Below, piece after piece: positions 1 to 12,800 of a stretch of DNA of 64,000 bases. A program made the translations under genes and the position numbers. The number at the start of each line of letters is the position of its first letter. Position 1 is the stretch's first letter. This DNA is from Pomphorhynchus laevis. Its lineage: Eukaryota > Acanthocephala > Palaeacanthocephala > Echinorhynchida > Pomphorhynchidae. The notes under the pieces were generated by a model, which worked only from the letters and a program-made list of their open reading frames with translations, did no database searches and had not been told where the DNA came from. Location: positions 62,001-126,000 of the forward strand of contig WNNJ02002153.1 in the NCBI GenBank assembly GCA_012934845.2, given 5' to 3'.

Positions 1-770
1 TTACATGGAAGTGGTGGACGGACAGACTTTTTAAGAGTAGAGGCGGAAGAACAGGTAAACGTGGGAATGACATGTATGCTAAGTGAAGAATTAAGATAGT
101 TTGGAGCATGTGTGACAGGAGTGGGGTGTTGAATCGGTTGATCGGAGATGTTACTGGAGATGATTTTGACGGAAGGATGTAAATTATTGAGAAGTGATAC
201 AATGGAAGTAGAGTAAGGAGTACGTGAAGAAAAGAAAGAGGTATTATATGTATTTAGATGTGGGGAGGAATAGGAAAAATGAGGTATGAGATCAATGCCT
301 TTACTCTTTGCATTGTTAGGAAGATGAAGATTAAGGGAAGTTTTATCCGTAGTTAAGCGAGGAGTGTGTGAGAAGTTTCAAGAACGGGATTCATAGATGG
401 CGAAGGAGTTAGTAAGCAAAAGGATGACGACGATAGCTTGGCAGATTTTTTTCTTTTGTTGATGGTCCATATATAACAGCAGTCTGAATCGACTGAGAGG
501 CATCATTAATATCATTTATTGAGCACAACTGTTTCGTTAGCCTCCAGAACGTCTCCACCGTTTAAGTGGTCATGCTTCATTAGCTTACCTACAAGGGCAG
601 CACATCAGAAGCCGCAGAGGAAATTCTGTCCTGAAACGCTGTCCGCGTCAGTGAAAGGAATGGCAACTTGAGACCAAACATTGCAGTCCTTGTTGTCGCA
701 TCTAATTTGCTTTTCGATGTAAGTTTCTTAGACAGACTTGAGTTGCTGGCCGACATTTTTAGTTAGCTTT
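1..770 (-). mobile_element. L2-like LINE, ORF1 fragment
   Basis: The minus strand matches the 5' half of the L2-like LINE at 54-58 kb. There is a PHD-like cysteine patch (RCDNKDCNVW ... FLCGF) followed by a Ser/Pro/Thr-rich stretch with the same word order (a 'ttctcaataat.tacatcc' block near 181-200). The reading frame is interrupted. The element runs off the left edge of the window, so its RT part would lie outside. Confidence 0.6.
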
Positions 771-979
771 ATCTTTGCCATAATAAGATGTCAATGAAAA
801 TTAAAAATGTGTTTTCGTTGTCGTTAAAACTCGTTGTAGGTCTGTATAAATTCGTTGTAGATCTGTGATACAATTTATATTTTGTATGTATTTGTATCAG
901 GAAAGTTTTGATCCATCGTCTCAATCCGCGAGCGTAGCGAGCCGAACTCACAGGAAAAATTGTGTATTTTATCTTGTAT

Positions 980-1295
980 TTTATTATCTCAAACTTTTTT
1001 ATGTAAATTCGACAGACAGGATCGACTTTTGCGGGAACCGTGTGGATAAGGCGCTATTAAACCATGTGAATTCAAATGAATCCAAATTCTACGAGCAACT
1101 AAACGCTCGAGAATTTTACACAGATAACTGGTTAGGCTAATAGTTCTAATCACAACAAAAAGTTGGAATGATGTTAGCAATCTTAAAGATGTTATCTTTA
1201 ACGAAGCTGTTTCCTCAATCGCGATACCATTGTAGACCTCCCAATTTAACTTATGCGCAACATGAGTGAATGACCCTATGACCTTGTCGGACATT
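980..1295 (-). mobile_element. CR1-like LINE, reverse transcriptase fragment
   Basis: A short minus-strand reading frame holds an RT thumb-proximal block (ISLTSYLCKILERLVARRI ... HGSRKSRSCLSNL). It is of the same type as the CR1-like elements at 3.8-4.1 kb and 63.4 kb. It lies downstream, in minus orientation, of a C-terminal piece at 1424-1735, so the two are not one collinear copy. It is broken and short. Confidence 0.6.
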
Positions 1296-1423
1296 CATTT
1301 TAACCCAGTCGATTGAATATATATCCATATTCTTTACTATATGCCACATCGCGAGCAGATTCAGAACTAGTAGTCTGGTTTTCATTGATATCATACCCAT
1401 CGAAGTTAATCACTCATTATGGC

Positions 1424-1930
1424 TCATCCGTTCACCTCCTTGAATGAGTTTGTGTAACTACGTAGAATATTCTCTAGGTATCTCATTTCGCATGTCTTTG
1501 AAAGAAACGACGCCTGGATGGCATATTCGATGTTAGAACAAACTAGCTCATCGTATAACAAAACAAAACAGAGTGGAAATACCGAAAAAATGTTTTTAAT
1601 CAGATAAATCATATTTTTTGTGGAACGGCAACGTCTATCAGTGTTCATTATAGTTTTCAGTGTCGATCGCATAATTATGCAAAGATCACGAACTTGATTA
1701 GTCGAAATAATTATACAACACCCGACACTGTACAATGAGGAAACAAAGGACTCACCGAGCCGTATTTGTAAGCACTTCGAAATGTTTAATACTAGGCTGG
1801 TGTTAACACTCCATGTATAAACCCTATCAATATCACGCTGTAAGCGGATATGGTCTTAAGATAGGATCTCACATGATATTTTTGTCGTCAGCAAAAGCTA
1901 AATTCAGTATTTCATGAATAGATTAATACA
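1424..1930 (-). mobile_element. CR1-like LINE, RT palm to C-terminal fragment
   Basis: Reading from 1930 down, a decayed FADD-type palm box is followed by LQRDIDRVYTWSVN and VLNISKCL, then by SLKTIMNTDRR and NIEYAIQASF from the domain after the RT. The order matches the CR1-like copy at 2.8-4.4 kb. Several stops interrupt it. No ends or target duplication are recognised. Confidence 0.6.
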
Positions 1931-1984
1931 GATAATATATTATGTATTAGAATTAAGATTTGAGGTCAACTAAAGGAACTAATT

Positions 1985-2060
1985 CCATCAGGTTTCGGCC
2001 ATTATTTTTTAATCAAACATAGGAGCGTGGCTAAATACGTGCCAATGATGTATTTCTTGT
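1985..2060. repeat. Degenerate copy of the Penelope-associated hairpin repeat
   Basis: A block opening with atcaggtttcggcc and closing with two nested hairpins (GGCC(A)/(T)GGCY and AAATACRTG..AATGATGTATTT) recurs at 43201-43331 and 44066-44197 beside Penelope-like RT fragments. Here the stem sequence differs but pairing is kept by a compensating change. No Penelope-like coding sequence is visible next to this copy. Confidence 0.55.
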
Positions 2061-2070
2061 AATATTTGAA

Positions 2071-2505
2071 ATAATATTGTAACGTCTGGGATTGAATATA
2101 TTCTCATGTGAAACAATTACTCCAAATTTGAGAGCAAATTTGCTATTAAATTTCTAAAAATTTAAAAAATTTGAAAAATTTTAAATTAGAAATTTAATTT
2201 AATGATTAGAAACTGCATAGAATGCAGATGTATCATGATCATATAAAAAACAACATTAAGTGGTTATCTTACATATTCAATTTATTACTAAAATCAAATT
2301 TTTTAATTATTTTGAGTTATTACAGAGCAAACAAATTCACATATATTAGGATATTAATGTTTGTTTAAAATTTTACATTAGTTAATTAATATTATTATGA
2401 GAGCAAAACAGTGGAGTTAAGATAGCTCTTAATGTTGGATATGTGTGTTAAAAATTATACAACAAATTAAAATCAGAAAAAAGGAAAGAATCAACAGCAA
2501 AATAA
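2071..2505. other. AT-rich spacer, nothing recognised
   Basis: Low-complexity A/T-rich sequence with a small inverted run near 2150-2200 (aaatttaaaaaatttgaaaaatt). No coding, RNA or element signature was seen. Confidence 0.6.
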
Positions 2506-2509
2506 ATGT

Positions 2510-2660
2510 TGTTTTAATCAGTCACGGAACACTTTGGTAGACTGTGCAGTGACTAAAAAGTCGTCCAAAGCGTTCCATTCGTTGATTGCGCTATGTGGAA
2601 ATGACTTGAGAACGACTGTCTTGCATACAGTCAGTTTAGCATTACTCTTGTACGATTATT
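2510..2660 (-). mobile_element. CR1-like LINE, extreme C-terminal fragment
   Basis: The minus strand encodes VVLKSFPHSAINEWNALDDF, the conserved tail of this LINE family (compare RVINGWNALKCLDIS at about 62370). A stop follows closely. It is 5'-truncated to about 150 bp. It sits just downstream of the 2834-4418 copy, which has its own C-terminus, so it is a separate copy. Confidence 0.55.
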
Positions 2661-4440
2661 ATTATTCTTACAAGGCTTAGCCATAAGGCTATTTTGCCTG
2701 ATCACAGTTTGAAATAAAAAGAAAATAAAACTAAAAATAAAAAACGAAGGAAAAGAAATCAACAAGCAAAAAAGAACAAATCACTGCAAATATGTCCATG
2801 ACTCGTTTCTCGTCTTCTTGATGATTTATGTCTTTAATAATTTTTTGAACAAATGCAGACTCCAGGCGGAAGCAATTTCCTCAGACAGAGAATTCCACAT
2901 ATCACGTACCCTGTGCGACAGTCTCCAACATTTTGGATACCTACCATGCCTTGTGACCTATCAAAGACGATGAACGTAATGTGATCGAACCACTCGGAGA
3001 AACGTCCAACCGGTGTACAAACGCATACATTCCTATCAACGTCAAGAAACAAAAAGCGTGATGACATTGGTTGAATTCTTTGCAAATCTAATCGAGATGC
3101 ATAATCCCATCTCGCATTCGAACATAAACGAGAACCTTGCCTTAGGACTGACTCTATATCTGTCCTTTCTTGTTTGGTGACCAGGAAAGAAGCCTGAATT
3201 GCGTACTCTAAATGCGGACTAACCAACGTGTTAAACACATTTCTAAAGACATGAGTGGTAATCTTAAGGAATGAGTTCTTTACAATATATAGAGCACGAG
3301 TTGCGCTTTTTATTGCTCTTTCACTATTAAGTTTAGTTTTTAATGATGCCTGCACGATAATTCCTAAATCCCTATGATGTGATACTTCAGTGATAAGAAC
3401 ATCTCCGATATGATATGTAAAATTACTGGATTTTTTACCCATCCTCATAAGTATACACTTATCAACGTTAAGATGTAATCCAGTAGAGCAGCATCAATCA
3501 TGCATTCGATCCAAGTCTGCCTGTAAAGATTTACAGTCATCAATATTTCGTATAGCAGTCCAAATTTTAAGATCATCAGCAAATGCCAAGTTAGTGTTCT
3601 CAATACGTAAGAGTAAATCGTTAAGGAACGTGATGAATAGTAGAAGACCTAGTGCAGAACCCTGAGGGACACCTGTCGACATACCTCTTTCTGCAGATAA
3701 AGACTCACCAACTCTTACTTTAAACGTACGCAATGAAAGGAAAGTTTCAATCCAAAAGCAGATTACACGAAGGACGCAGTAGTGAATTAGGATTGACACA
3801 AGACCTTTATTAGAACACGATCAAAGGCTTTCGAAAAATCTAGAAATACGACGTCGAGACAAAGTCCTGAGCTTAGTACTTTCATCCAACTCTCTCTCTC
3901 GGTAACCAAGTTAGATAGACATGAACGGCCTTGTCTGAATCCGTGTTGATAATCAGTAAGAATGCTGTTAAAGTTTATATGCTCGAGGAGCTTTTTGGCA
4001 ATAATTCGTTCTGGTAATTTTGAGAAAACACTGGTCAAACTGATAGGGTGAAAATCTAAACAAGAAGTTGTTGGCTGTTTTTTAGGGATTGGCACAACAA
4101 TAGAAGACTTCCATATTGCAGGAATCCACGAATTGATCAGGCTAAATGAAAATATATGAGCTAAAACACTACTTACGCAAACCCCACCGCATTAATTAGG
4201 TAAGGTGAAATATCATCTGAACAATGTGAGCCAAATCGGTCAAGCCTAGTGATTAAATGCAATACTTCAGATGCAATGATTGGCTTAACAAGATTCTGAG
4301 TAATATTGTGAATTGGATACCATTTTAAAGAGTAAATAGCCCAAACAATAGTCGATAGAGAATGGAAACTGTATGCTAGGCATTCAGCAATTTTAGACTC
4401 AGTATAATAAACATTCACAAGAAATATTCACATGAAAAAT
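2661..4440 (-). mobile_element. CR1-like LINE, RT and C-terminal domain, 5'-truncated
   Basis: RT blocks run from about 4420 down: PIPKKQPTTSCLDFHPISL, DVVFLDFSKAFD, GVPQGSALG, then the palm box LAFADDLKIW near 3570-3600. The C-terminal region follows (HHRDLGIIVQASLKT, SPHLEYAIQASFLV). The coding sequence is split over at least three frames. The 3' UTR near 2665-2700 has a 'gccttatggctaagcc' (minus) tail of the kind seen at CR1-group ends. No endonuclease domain is present, so the copy is 5'-truncated. Confidence 0.8.
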
Positions 4441-4539
4441 TAACATATTCACATGCTATATTAGAGGGAAGTATCCTTGAACCTTTCACATATGACCAAA
4501 AACGTTTTGGTTGATTCTCGATGCAATACCATCTTCAAA

Positions 4540-5085
4540 TGCTATTCGATTATGTATAATAGTAGTGCACAGATGTGCTGAGTAAACAACGGTCCAGGAT
4601 TCTTACGAAATACGGCAAATACGACATGGTGATTGAAAGTCGTGAATCGAAGTCCAGTCCATCAAGCAACACCATTTAGTATAAATGCCGTATTTCGTAA
4701 GAAATCCTGGACCGTTGTTTACTCAGCACATCCGTGCACTACTATTATACCTGCCGTATCCATTTAGGATCCAACGAGTGCAGCGACAATTCAGCAACAA
4801 CCTCTGCCTAGTGTTTAAGGATGGTCCGCACAGCAATTCGATCTGGTTAAGAGCGTAAGCCTCAGACAATTAAGCAAAGTGTCGGAAACGCCTTTATTCA
4901 CAATGTCACACAGGCAACCGAAACGACCAGTGTGTACCTCATTCTACTGATGAGTGTTGCCGGGTACTCATAATTTCGATGCTGAAGTGGTTTTCTAGAA
5001 GTGACATGGTGATTGAAAGTCGTGAATGAATCGAAGTCCATTCTATCAAGCAACACCATTTAGTATAAATGAAAACAATTATAAT
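4540..5085. repeat. 379-bp satellite family, inverted arrangement
   Basis: A forward fragment (about 4540-4617) is followed immediately by about 1.2 monomers in reverse orientation (4623-5085) of the satellite found in direct tandem at 7866-8635. Landmarks are the shared block gtataatagtagtgca and its complement, and two occurrences of gacatggtgattgaaagt about 383 bp apart. The junction forms an inverted repeat with arms of about 70 bp. No function was recognised. Confidence 0.8.
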
Positions 5086-5214
5086 TATAATTGTATAAAA
5101 AAACAATTCTTTAGCTTTAAATATATGAACGCTTGTAAATGTATAAATCATATATGTATATATATGTATATGTATGAACGTTTTGTTTATACACACTTAC
5201 CATCTCTAAGTTAG

Positions 5215-5585
5215 TTGTTTATTCAAAAACAACAATCGGCTGTTATCCCATAAGTACGGAAGAATATGAAAAAGTTTTCTTAGTCTATACTATCGATATA
5301 AATTCTAAAATTATAGTTTGATTTATTATCATACATCCTTTCACCATTGTCATTGATGTGCATATACTCAAGTTTTAAACGCCTATAATTATTTGATTCA
5401 TTTTCAGAAATTTTGATTTCGTCGAGCTCACTATTGTCTTTTATTGAGGAAATGGTTCAAAATAGCAGATGGTATGTTCCCTTTCCTTAAAGCATTACGA
5501 CGTTCTTTAATTCAAAGGTGTAATGGTCGTTTAGTCTGAACCACCATCTTTACATTTTATCTCATTTACGACACCTAACGTTTGC
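5215..5585. other. AT-rich spacer, nothing recognised
   Basis: No coding or structural signal was seen between the satellite block and the Penelope-like RT fragment that starts at about 5590. Confidence 0.5.
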
Positions 5586-6335
5586 TGAGTTCTATTTATA
5601 TTTACGTGATGGTTTAATTTTTGTTAGATAGGCGTTATAATTATTATAACATATATATGTATATCTTTTTCCGAATATAAGGTTAATTAATTTTACTAAC
5701 GCTTCTTTAATATCTACTAAACCTAGATTTGTATAAAGCGTACTAAAATCGTATGTATTTATATTTTGAAAATTTATTCCTTTTGTCTGTTCTAAAAATT
5801 CTTTTGTAGAATTAATACTGAAATAGTGTTTTATACCAGTATTAATTTCGATTACCTTGCAATATTTTTTAAAATGTGCTTTAATTACTTTAAGTATTTT
5901 ATTCATATAGACAGAAAGTGGTTTTAATGTACATTTAAACGCACTACATATGAACCTAGGTTTTATTGGATTTTTATGTAATTTTGGATTCCAATATAAT
6001 ATAGGTATAGTTTTTTATTATCTAATTCAACCTTTATACCCTTTTTATCCATTATAGAAAAGTGACTTGTAATAATTGTTTCTAAACTCAACTCACTACG
6101 TTCATATGTTGGATTTACATTTAAATCATTAGAATTAACCTCTTTCATTAGTATATCGTAATAAAGCATTTTGCTTATAAAGACAAAGTTCTTACTAGCT
6201 TTATCAATAGTTGTTATTATATAGTTATCCTTTAATTTAGTAAGTTCTTTATACATATCTTTATTAATTTTATCTTTTCTTTTATAATTGTTTGTTACTT
6301 TTATTTCATTTTTAATTTTATACTAGAAATGACAA
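5586..6335 (-). mobile_element. Penelope-like element (N-terminal-EN type), RT fragment
   Basis: Nearly identical to part of the element at 38.9-41.2 kb. From 6256 down it encodes ELTKLKDNYIITTIDKAS, KGIKVELDNK and, at 5906-5592, INTYDFSTLYTNL, which holds the first catalytic Asp block of a Penelope-type RT. Both the GIY-YIG region and the YIDD palm box are missing, so it is truncated at both ends. The high identity to the longer copy suggests fairly recent activity of the family. Confidence 0.85.
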
Positions 6336-6479
6336 TATCATAATTGTCATTAATGGAAACTTCTTTTATTATCAAATAAGCAGCTTGAATAAACAACTCA
6401 TTAAACTCTGAAATATATTGGTAACCGTTGTAACAGTGTAAATTTATACCAAACCGTTCGTAATATTATAATAATATTG

Positions 6480-6695
6480 GAGAATATTATTTGGAGAATA
6501 ATATTGCCAGTCCTCCTCTGCATCCAGTAGTGGGAGGGATCTGGCACTGATGAGTCATTGTGATTACAAAACAGCATTCGTCATTATTTCGCGTCTGGCT
6601 TACATGTTTTACAAACAATTCACGCGTAATGGTTTCATTCTCCTTTATTTCAAGAATAATATTGTTAATAATTATAATAATATTTGGAGAATCAT
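6480..6695. repeat. Small insertion flanked by short direct repeats, upstream of AP1G
   Basis: About 170 bp of higher-GC sequence lies between two similar AT-rich direct repeats (aataatattggagaat near 6469 and aataatatttggagaat near 6677). It contains ggcactgatgagtca at 6543-6557. This resembles a short non-autonomous insertion with a target duplication. It ends about 190 bp before the AP1G start codon, so it could also contain part of the promoter. No family was recognised. Confidence 0.35.
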
Positions 6696-6886
6696 GCTTA
6701 ATCGCAAAATAGAATGTCGCACGTAGGCATAAATAGCTAGTTAATCCTAGCTATTTGATGATAAGAAATTTACTCATTTTCCGATGAAATCGCAAACATT
6801 TTAATTAATCTAAATCAGATGAATTCGTTCGAAATTTTTTTATTTTGTTAAAAGTGTAAACAATTACTTAAGAATTGAATTTAAAA

Positions 6887-9800
6887 ATGAACTCGCTTTC
6901 ATTACAGATGAAATTTGCTGAGCTTGGCATTAACTCGCCTACAAGGCTTCGAGATTTAATTCGGAATGTGCGAACTGCTCGAACTGCTGCGGAAGAACGA
7001 TCAATAGCTCAAAAGGAAAGTGCTGCCATACGCGATTGTTTTAGAAATGAAAATAACATATGGCGCTGCAGAAATGTTGCCAAACTACTCTATCTCTATT
7101 TGCTCGGCTATCCAGCTCATTTCGGTCAGGTATATTTATTTTTCACAATTTATTATGTTGGTAATATTTCATTTTGAATTTTTTGGTTATAAAAAGGTAT
7201 TTTATGACCAAATAATTAATATTTTTATATTAATTGTTCACAACTCATTGTCTACAACTCATTGATCCCGAGGTGATATCAATGATTCGGGATCCCGGGA
7301 TCATGAGTCACAACACGCCACAATATAATTATTTATCAATACATTTATTTGTTATTTTATCATCTGCTTGTATATCGGATTTAAAATGGCTGCGTGTCTT
7401 GCCGAAATATCAATAGCATTATTTTTTGTATTGCATTCTCCGGATGCTTCGCCAAAAACATATTAATTTTATACTAAATGTAATCTTGTTTGATATACAT
7501 ATTAATAAACGTAACATTTTAGTATTACATTGATGTTATTGAATGCAACTATAAAATATAGATAATTTAAAACTGTTTTTTATTATTTATTCAAACTTGC
7601 GAGTTTTCAATTTTAGCTCGAATGCTTAAAACTAATTGCATCAAAAACGTTTACAAACAAAAGAATTGGATATCTTGGTGTTACGCTTCTGCTAGATGAA
7701 CATCAATCAACACATTTGCTAATCACAAATTCACTGAAAAAGTTAGTTTATAGTTTTCACCATTGCTCTTTATTTCGAAGATAAACTAAAAATAAAAAAA
7801 TACTTTTAAATATTTTACTTCATTTCTTTTCGCGAGTTATATATAACAAGTAAACAAGTCAAGGATCTCTTTCGAAATACGGCATTTATACTAAATAGTG
7901 TTGCTTGATAGACTGGACTTTGATTCACGCATTTCAGTCACCATGTCACTTCTAGACAACCACTTGAGCATCGAAATGATGAGTACCTGGCAACACCCAT
8001 CAGTAGAATGAGGTACACACTGGTCGTTTTGGTTGCATGTGTGACATTGTGAATAAAGGCGTTTCCGACACTTTGCTTAATTGTCTGAGGCTTACGCTCT
8101 TTACCAGATCGAATTGCTGTGCGGACATCCTTAAACACTAAGTATAGGTTGTTGCTGAATTGTCGCTGCACTCGTTGGATCCTTTATGGATTCGGCATGT
8201 ATAATAGTAGTGCATGGATGTGCTGAGTAGACAACGGTCCTGGATTTCTTACAAAATACGGCATTTATACTAAATAGTGTTGCTTGATAGACTGGACTTT
8301 GATTCACGACATTCAGTAACCATGTCACTTCTAGATGACCACTTGAGCATCGAAATTATGAGTACCCGGCAACACCCATCAGTAGAATGAATTAGCCACT
8401 AATCGTTTTGGTTGCATGTGTGACATTGTGAATGAAGGCGTTTCCGACACGTTGCTTAATTGTCTGAGGCTTACGCTCTTTACCAGATCGAATTGCTGTG
8501 CGGACATCCTTAAACACTAAGTATAGGTTGTTGATGAATTGTCGCTGCACTTGTTGGATCCTTTATGGATTCGGCATGTATAATAGTAGTGCACGGATGT
8601 GCTGAGTAGCCAACGGTCGAGGATTTCTTACAAATTGTTGTGCGAATATATAAAAATAAATTTTTAAAAATTAAGTCAGTTTTTCTGGAGATCGCTTTAG
8701 CGCAATACTATGCATGTTATGTTTCTTAACTTTGCGAATATAATAAAGTTATTACAGTGGAAAGAAGAATTCTGCCGAAACGTCAATAAATCTGTATTGC
8801 TAATTGTTGAGTCAATTTGATTAATTCGCAAATTAGAATTATCAACAATGGTCCCACAATCAACAAATGATAATAACAATGTTCATTTCATTTTTAGAAC
8901 CCTATCACAACTCTAAGGAATGCAACGAGCATGATATTGGGCTTATTATCTCCAGAAGCTCGGACTTAATTTAAAGAAATTTATTTGTAAAGACACTTTT
9001 TACATTTATGTAAACGATTCATTATTAATATGTTTTATGTTATTCTATCATAATGTATCACATTCAGTTGTTTTGTAGGGACTTGAAAAGTGATAATAAC
9101 TACATCACGAGTGTTGCTTTATCCGCTATGGCTGCAATTTGTTCCGATCAAATGTGTCGTGATTGTCTGTATGAAGTAGAACAACTGATGACCTCTCCGG
9201 ACGTGAATGTTCGTAAAAAGGTATACAACATTTTTCTATCCCACTAAAATTATTCAAATTGTAGCGAATAGCTGAACTTAAACCAAATAGCTTTTTTTAA
9301 AGATTAGCACATTTCTAAATGAAAGCCTTAACTTTTGTAATATTCCATAAAGTGTAAGACTACATATACGGGCTTCACAAAGCACATATGAATGGAGTTG
9401 ATGTTTTCTATACTTCTTCAAGGATCGCTTGAATATTCACAATTTAATGTATAAAATTTAATGGATAAATTTGTTTTTAATGATTTAATCTAGTTCACTT
9501 AATACTTAATTTGCAATGGACATTTATTCTTTTTAAATGATTAAAATTTATTTAGGATGATGTCGCTCTAAGCAATTTATCTGTATTATTTCAATTATGT
9601 TATCTATTTTAATAATTTATAAATTTTTTAGATAATTCATTATTATTTAATTGTTTTTGATTTATTGTGTAAAATAATTAATTTATACAATTAATTATGT
9701 AAATTGATTTAAACTTGCATTTTATTATTTAGATATTTTATTATTATAGTATATATTTGTGAAACTTTAGTAACCTTTTCTGGAATTTTTATGTTGTAAT

Positions 9801-12800
9801 ATTTATATGAAATATTTACCATATTCTTAATGTCAAAATATTCAAAGGTCGTTTTCTTCTTTATGATTCATTTAGATTATATTTTATGGAATTTCAAAAG
9901 TTAGAAATTGCTGTTTTCATGTATGTTACTAGATAATCATAATCATATAATTATTAAAATGTAATTATAATAATATAACATTATGTCATAATATTTTATA
10001 TAATATATAATTTATATATAATATTATAATATAATGTAACATAATATTAACTATTATCTTACGTTATATTATGTTAATAATCATTTTAATATTATAATAT
10101 AATACTATTTAATATTAAATTTTATATTATCGCTATATTTATTATTACCATATTTTTATAAATTATTTCATCGTTCATTTTTTAATTGATTTTTTAAGTA
10201 TAATTATAATAATATAACATTATGTCATAATATTATAATATTATAATATAATGTAACATAATATTAACTATTATCTTACATTATATTATGTTATTAATCA
10301 TTTAAATTTTATAATATAATATAAATTTTATATTATCGCTATTTTTATTTTTTCCATATCTTTACTGAATTATTTCATCATGATTTTTTAAATTGATTGT
10401 TAATATATAATATTATGTCAAAATTACATATACTTATCAACTCAAATACTTCAACTAATGATTATTAACATTAAATATTGTGTATTGTTTATACACATTA
10501 TTTGTTATACAATCCCAAATAACATACTCACAGATTAGATCAAATAATATAAGTTTATAATATTTAAGTTCGTTTTATTGAAATTACAAATGAAACAAAA
10601 TATAAAATGTCTTATAAAAACAACTAAACATCTCAATTATTTATATGAAACATATAATATTAAATGTCGTTTCTGTTATTGCATTTTTGTTTCGTTTTCT
10701 TTAAAATATTGTTTTTCTTGGCCATATTATGTGCCGTAAGAATCGTGAATAAGTTGCCTGAGTACGCAGAATTTTTTGCTGGTAGAATCAAGCCTCTTCT
10801 CACTGATAAGCATCACAGTTAGTATCTTATGTTTTAAATTGACAAATAACATATTCTTCAATTAAAGGCACGGTTTGCAATGGGGCTGTGCTTTTGCTAG
10901 CTACACTTGAACATCAATATGATCGCGGATCTTCTGCAGCTAGTGTAATTTTCAATGTTAGAGATCAACTTTACAACAAAGCCTGCGTATTTAGTTCGTA
11001 TCTATTATAATTCGAAATCTAAAGTCTTTACTTGTCGCCGGATATAATCCTGATTACGACGTAGGCGGTATATCTGACCCGTTTTTGCAGGTATTAATCC
11101 GGTTTATTTTAATTATTCGCACTTTAAAATTTTATGTCAATTTAATTTTTCAAATTAGCAATTTTCAAAGCTGCAATTACTTAATATACAATTAATAATT
11201 AAGCTAATATACTATTTTTACGTTGAATTGTATGCATTTACTAATTAATTTGATTTGTATGTCATGAACTTGAGATAAATTGGTAATATATCTTAGTCAA
11301 ATTGCATAAGTTGATTGTTTATCTAAGATTTAATGTTTAAACACTGTATTACTTAAAAATTAAATATCGACATAATTTATTATCAAGTATTTGGCTAATT
11401 TTAATACTTTTTAATGAATTCATTTGATATTTATGTATACCAATTTGTATCATCGCTGAGAAATCTTTAGCAGGTTTTCTAGATTATGATTAATCTCCCG
11501 CTTTTTTGATAACATTATATTTCTTAAATGGAGTTAATGTCCTGATTTATATCCAAATTCCAACCCAATAATACATTTGCATGACCTTAATTACACTCAT
11601 ATCGATTTATTTTTATTATCAAACTGTGAGTTTTATAGGTTTATTTATCGTTTTCGCTTCGTGACGAACTTGTAACAGAATGTGATGATACAATTATCGA
11701 GAGCGGTAAATCATTGAGGGCGACAATAACTTGCACAAATTTCGCATTAGTCTTACAATCAATGACACATTGAGCTTCGTTTAAATACATTAACAATTAA
11801 TATTGATTAATAATAAATTATTAATTAAATTATTAATTGTTATTCAAACAGTTTTAATTTTCTAAATAAATAATGTTTGAATAAATAATTTCTGAATTAT
11901 AGAAAATCATAAATTTAGATATTTGCATTTTTAATTTATTTACAAAAAGACCATGTTAACTGATATGAATTGTAGGTATATTTGATAAAGTGCATTAGAA
12001 AGATCTGTTCTGTATACGGTCAGACAGACGAATTAACTTTTGAGATTCTTGCTCAGGTACGGAACCGTCGATATTGTAATATCTTATCTAGAGCTTCATT
12101 TATTAAGCTTGCTGGAAGTACAGAGGCAACAAAGAACGTTTCTAATGCAGTGCTATACGAAACCGTCTTAACAATAATTTCTCTCATTGACTCGAATCAA
12201 AGCTTGCGTGTACGTATAAAATTTGATTAGTTTCTTTCGGCTATTAATAATACATCGAGCAAAAGAACAAAAGAAATGCATATTAAACTTCAACAAACAT
12301 TATAAACAAACTTTAGTATCTCTTTGGATAGCAATTTTATAAAAAGTGTTTTATCTGGTATCGGACTCGGAATTTTAAGTGTTTAAATAATCGTTTATTA
12401 GCAGTTCATAGCTATCAATCTTAAATATATAATCTTAAATATGAATATAAATACATGTTTCAAGTTTTTAGATTTATAAAATTATTTCAAATACCTAGTT
12501 GAATTCACCCTTATTCATTAAAATTATTTTCAATAACCTAGTTGAATTCACCCCTATTCATTATCAATGGTCAAATTTATCATTTAATGTGATTGTATTT
12601 AAATATTTTTTATTAAACTAAACTAATTTGAAGACTAAACAATTAAATGCAATTATTAATGGTTTTATCAGCGTCTTTTTGCTCACGAGATTCCAATAAA
12701 TTGGAATTATCTTATTCTTCGATAACGTTTTGATATTTTTTTATTAATTTACAGAATGTGAGTACAAGATTATATTCCAAATATGCCACAATAATGAAAT

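Noticed and set aside
4940-5000. Hammerhead motif in the 379-bp satellite (ctgatgagtgttgcc)
   Set aside because: A GAGTG/TACTC stem can form, but no GAAA follows and the other monomers change the CTGATGA box.
10868-11090. Apparent frameshift in AP1G exon 5
   Set aside because: A 50-nt GT-AG intron (10945-10994) restores frame and gives exactly the 58 codons expected from the family, so no lesion is needed.
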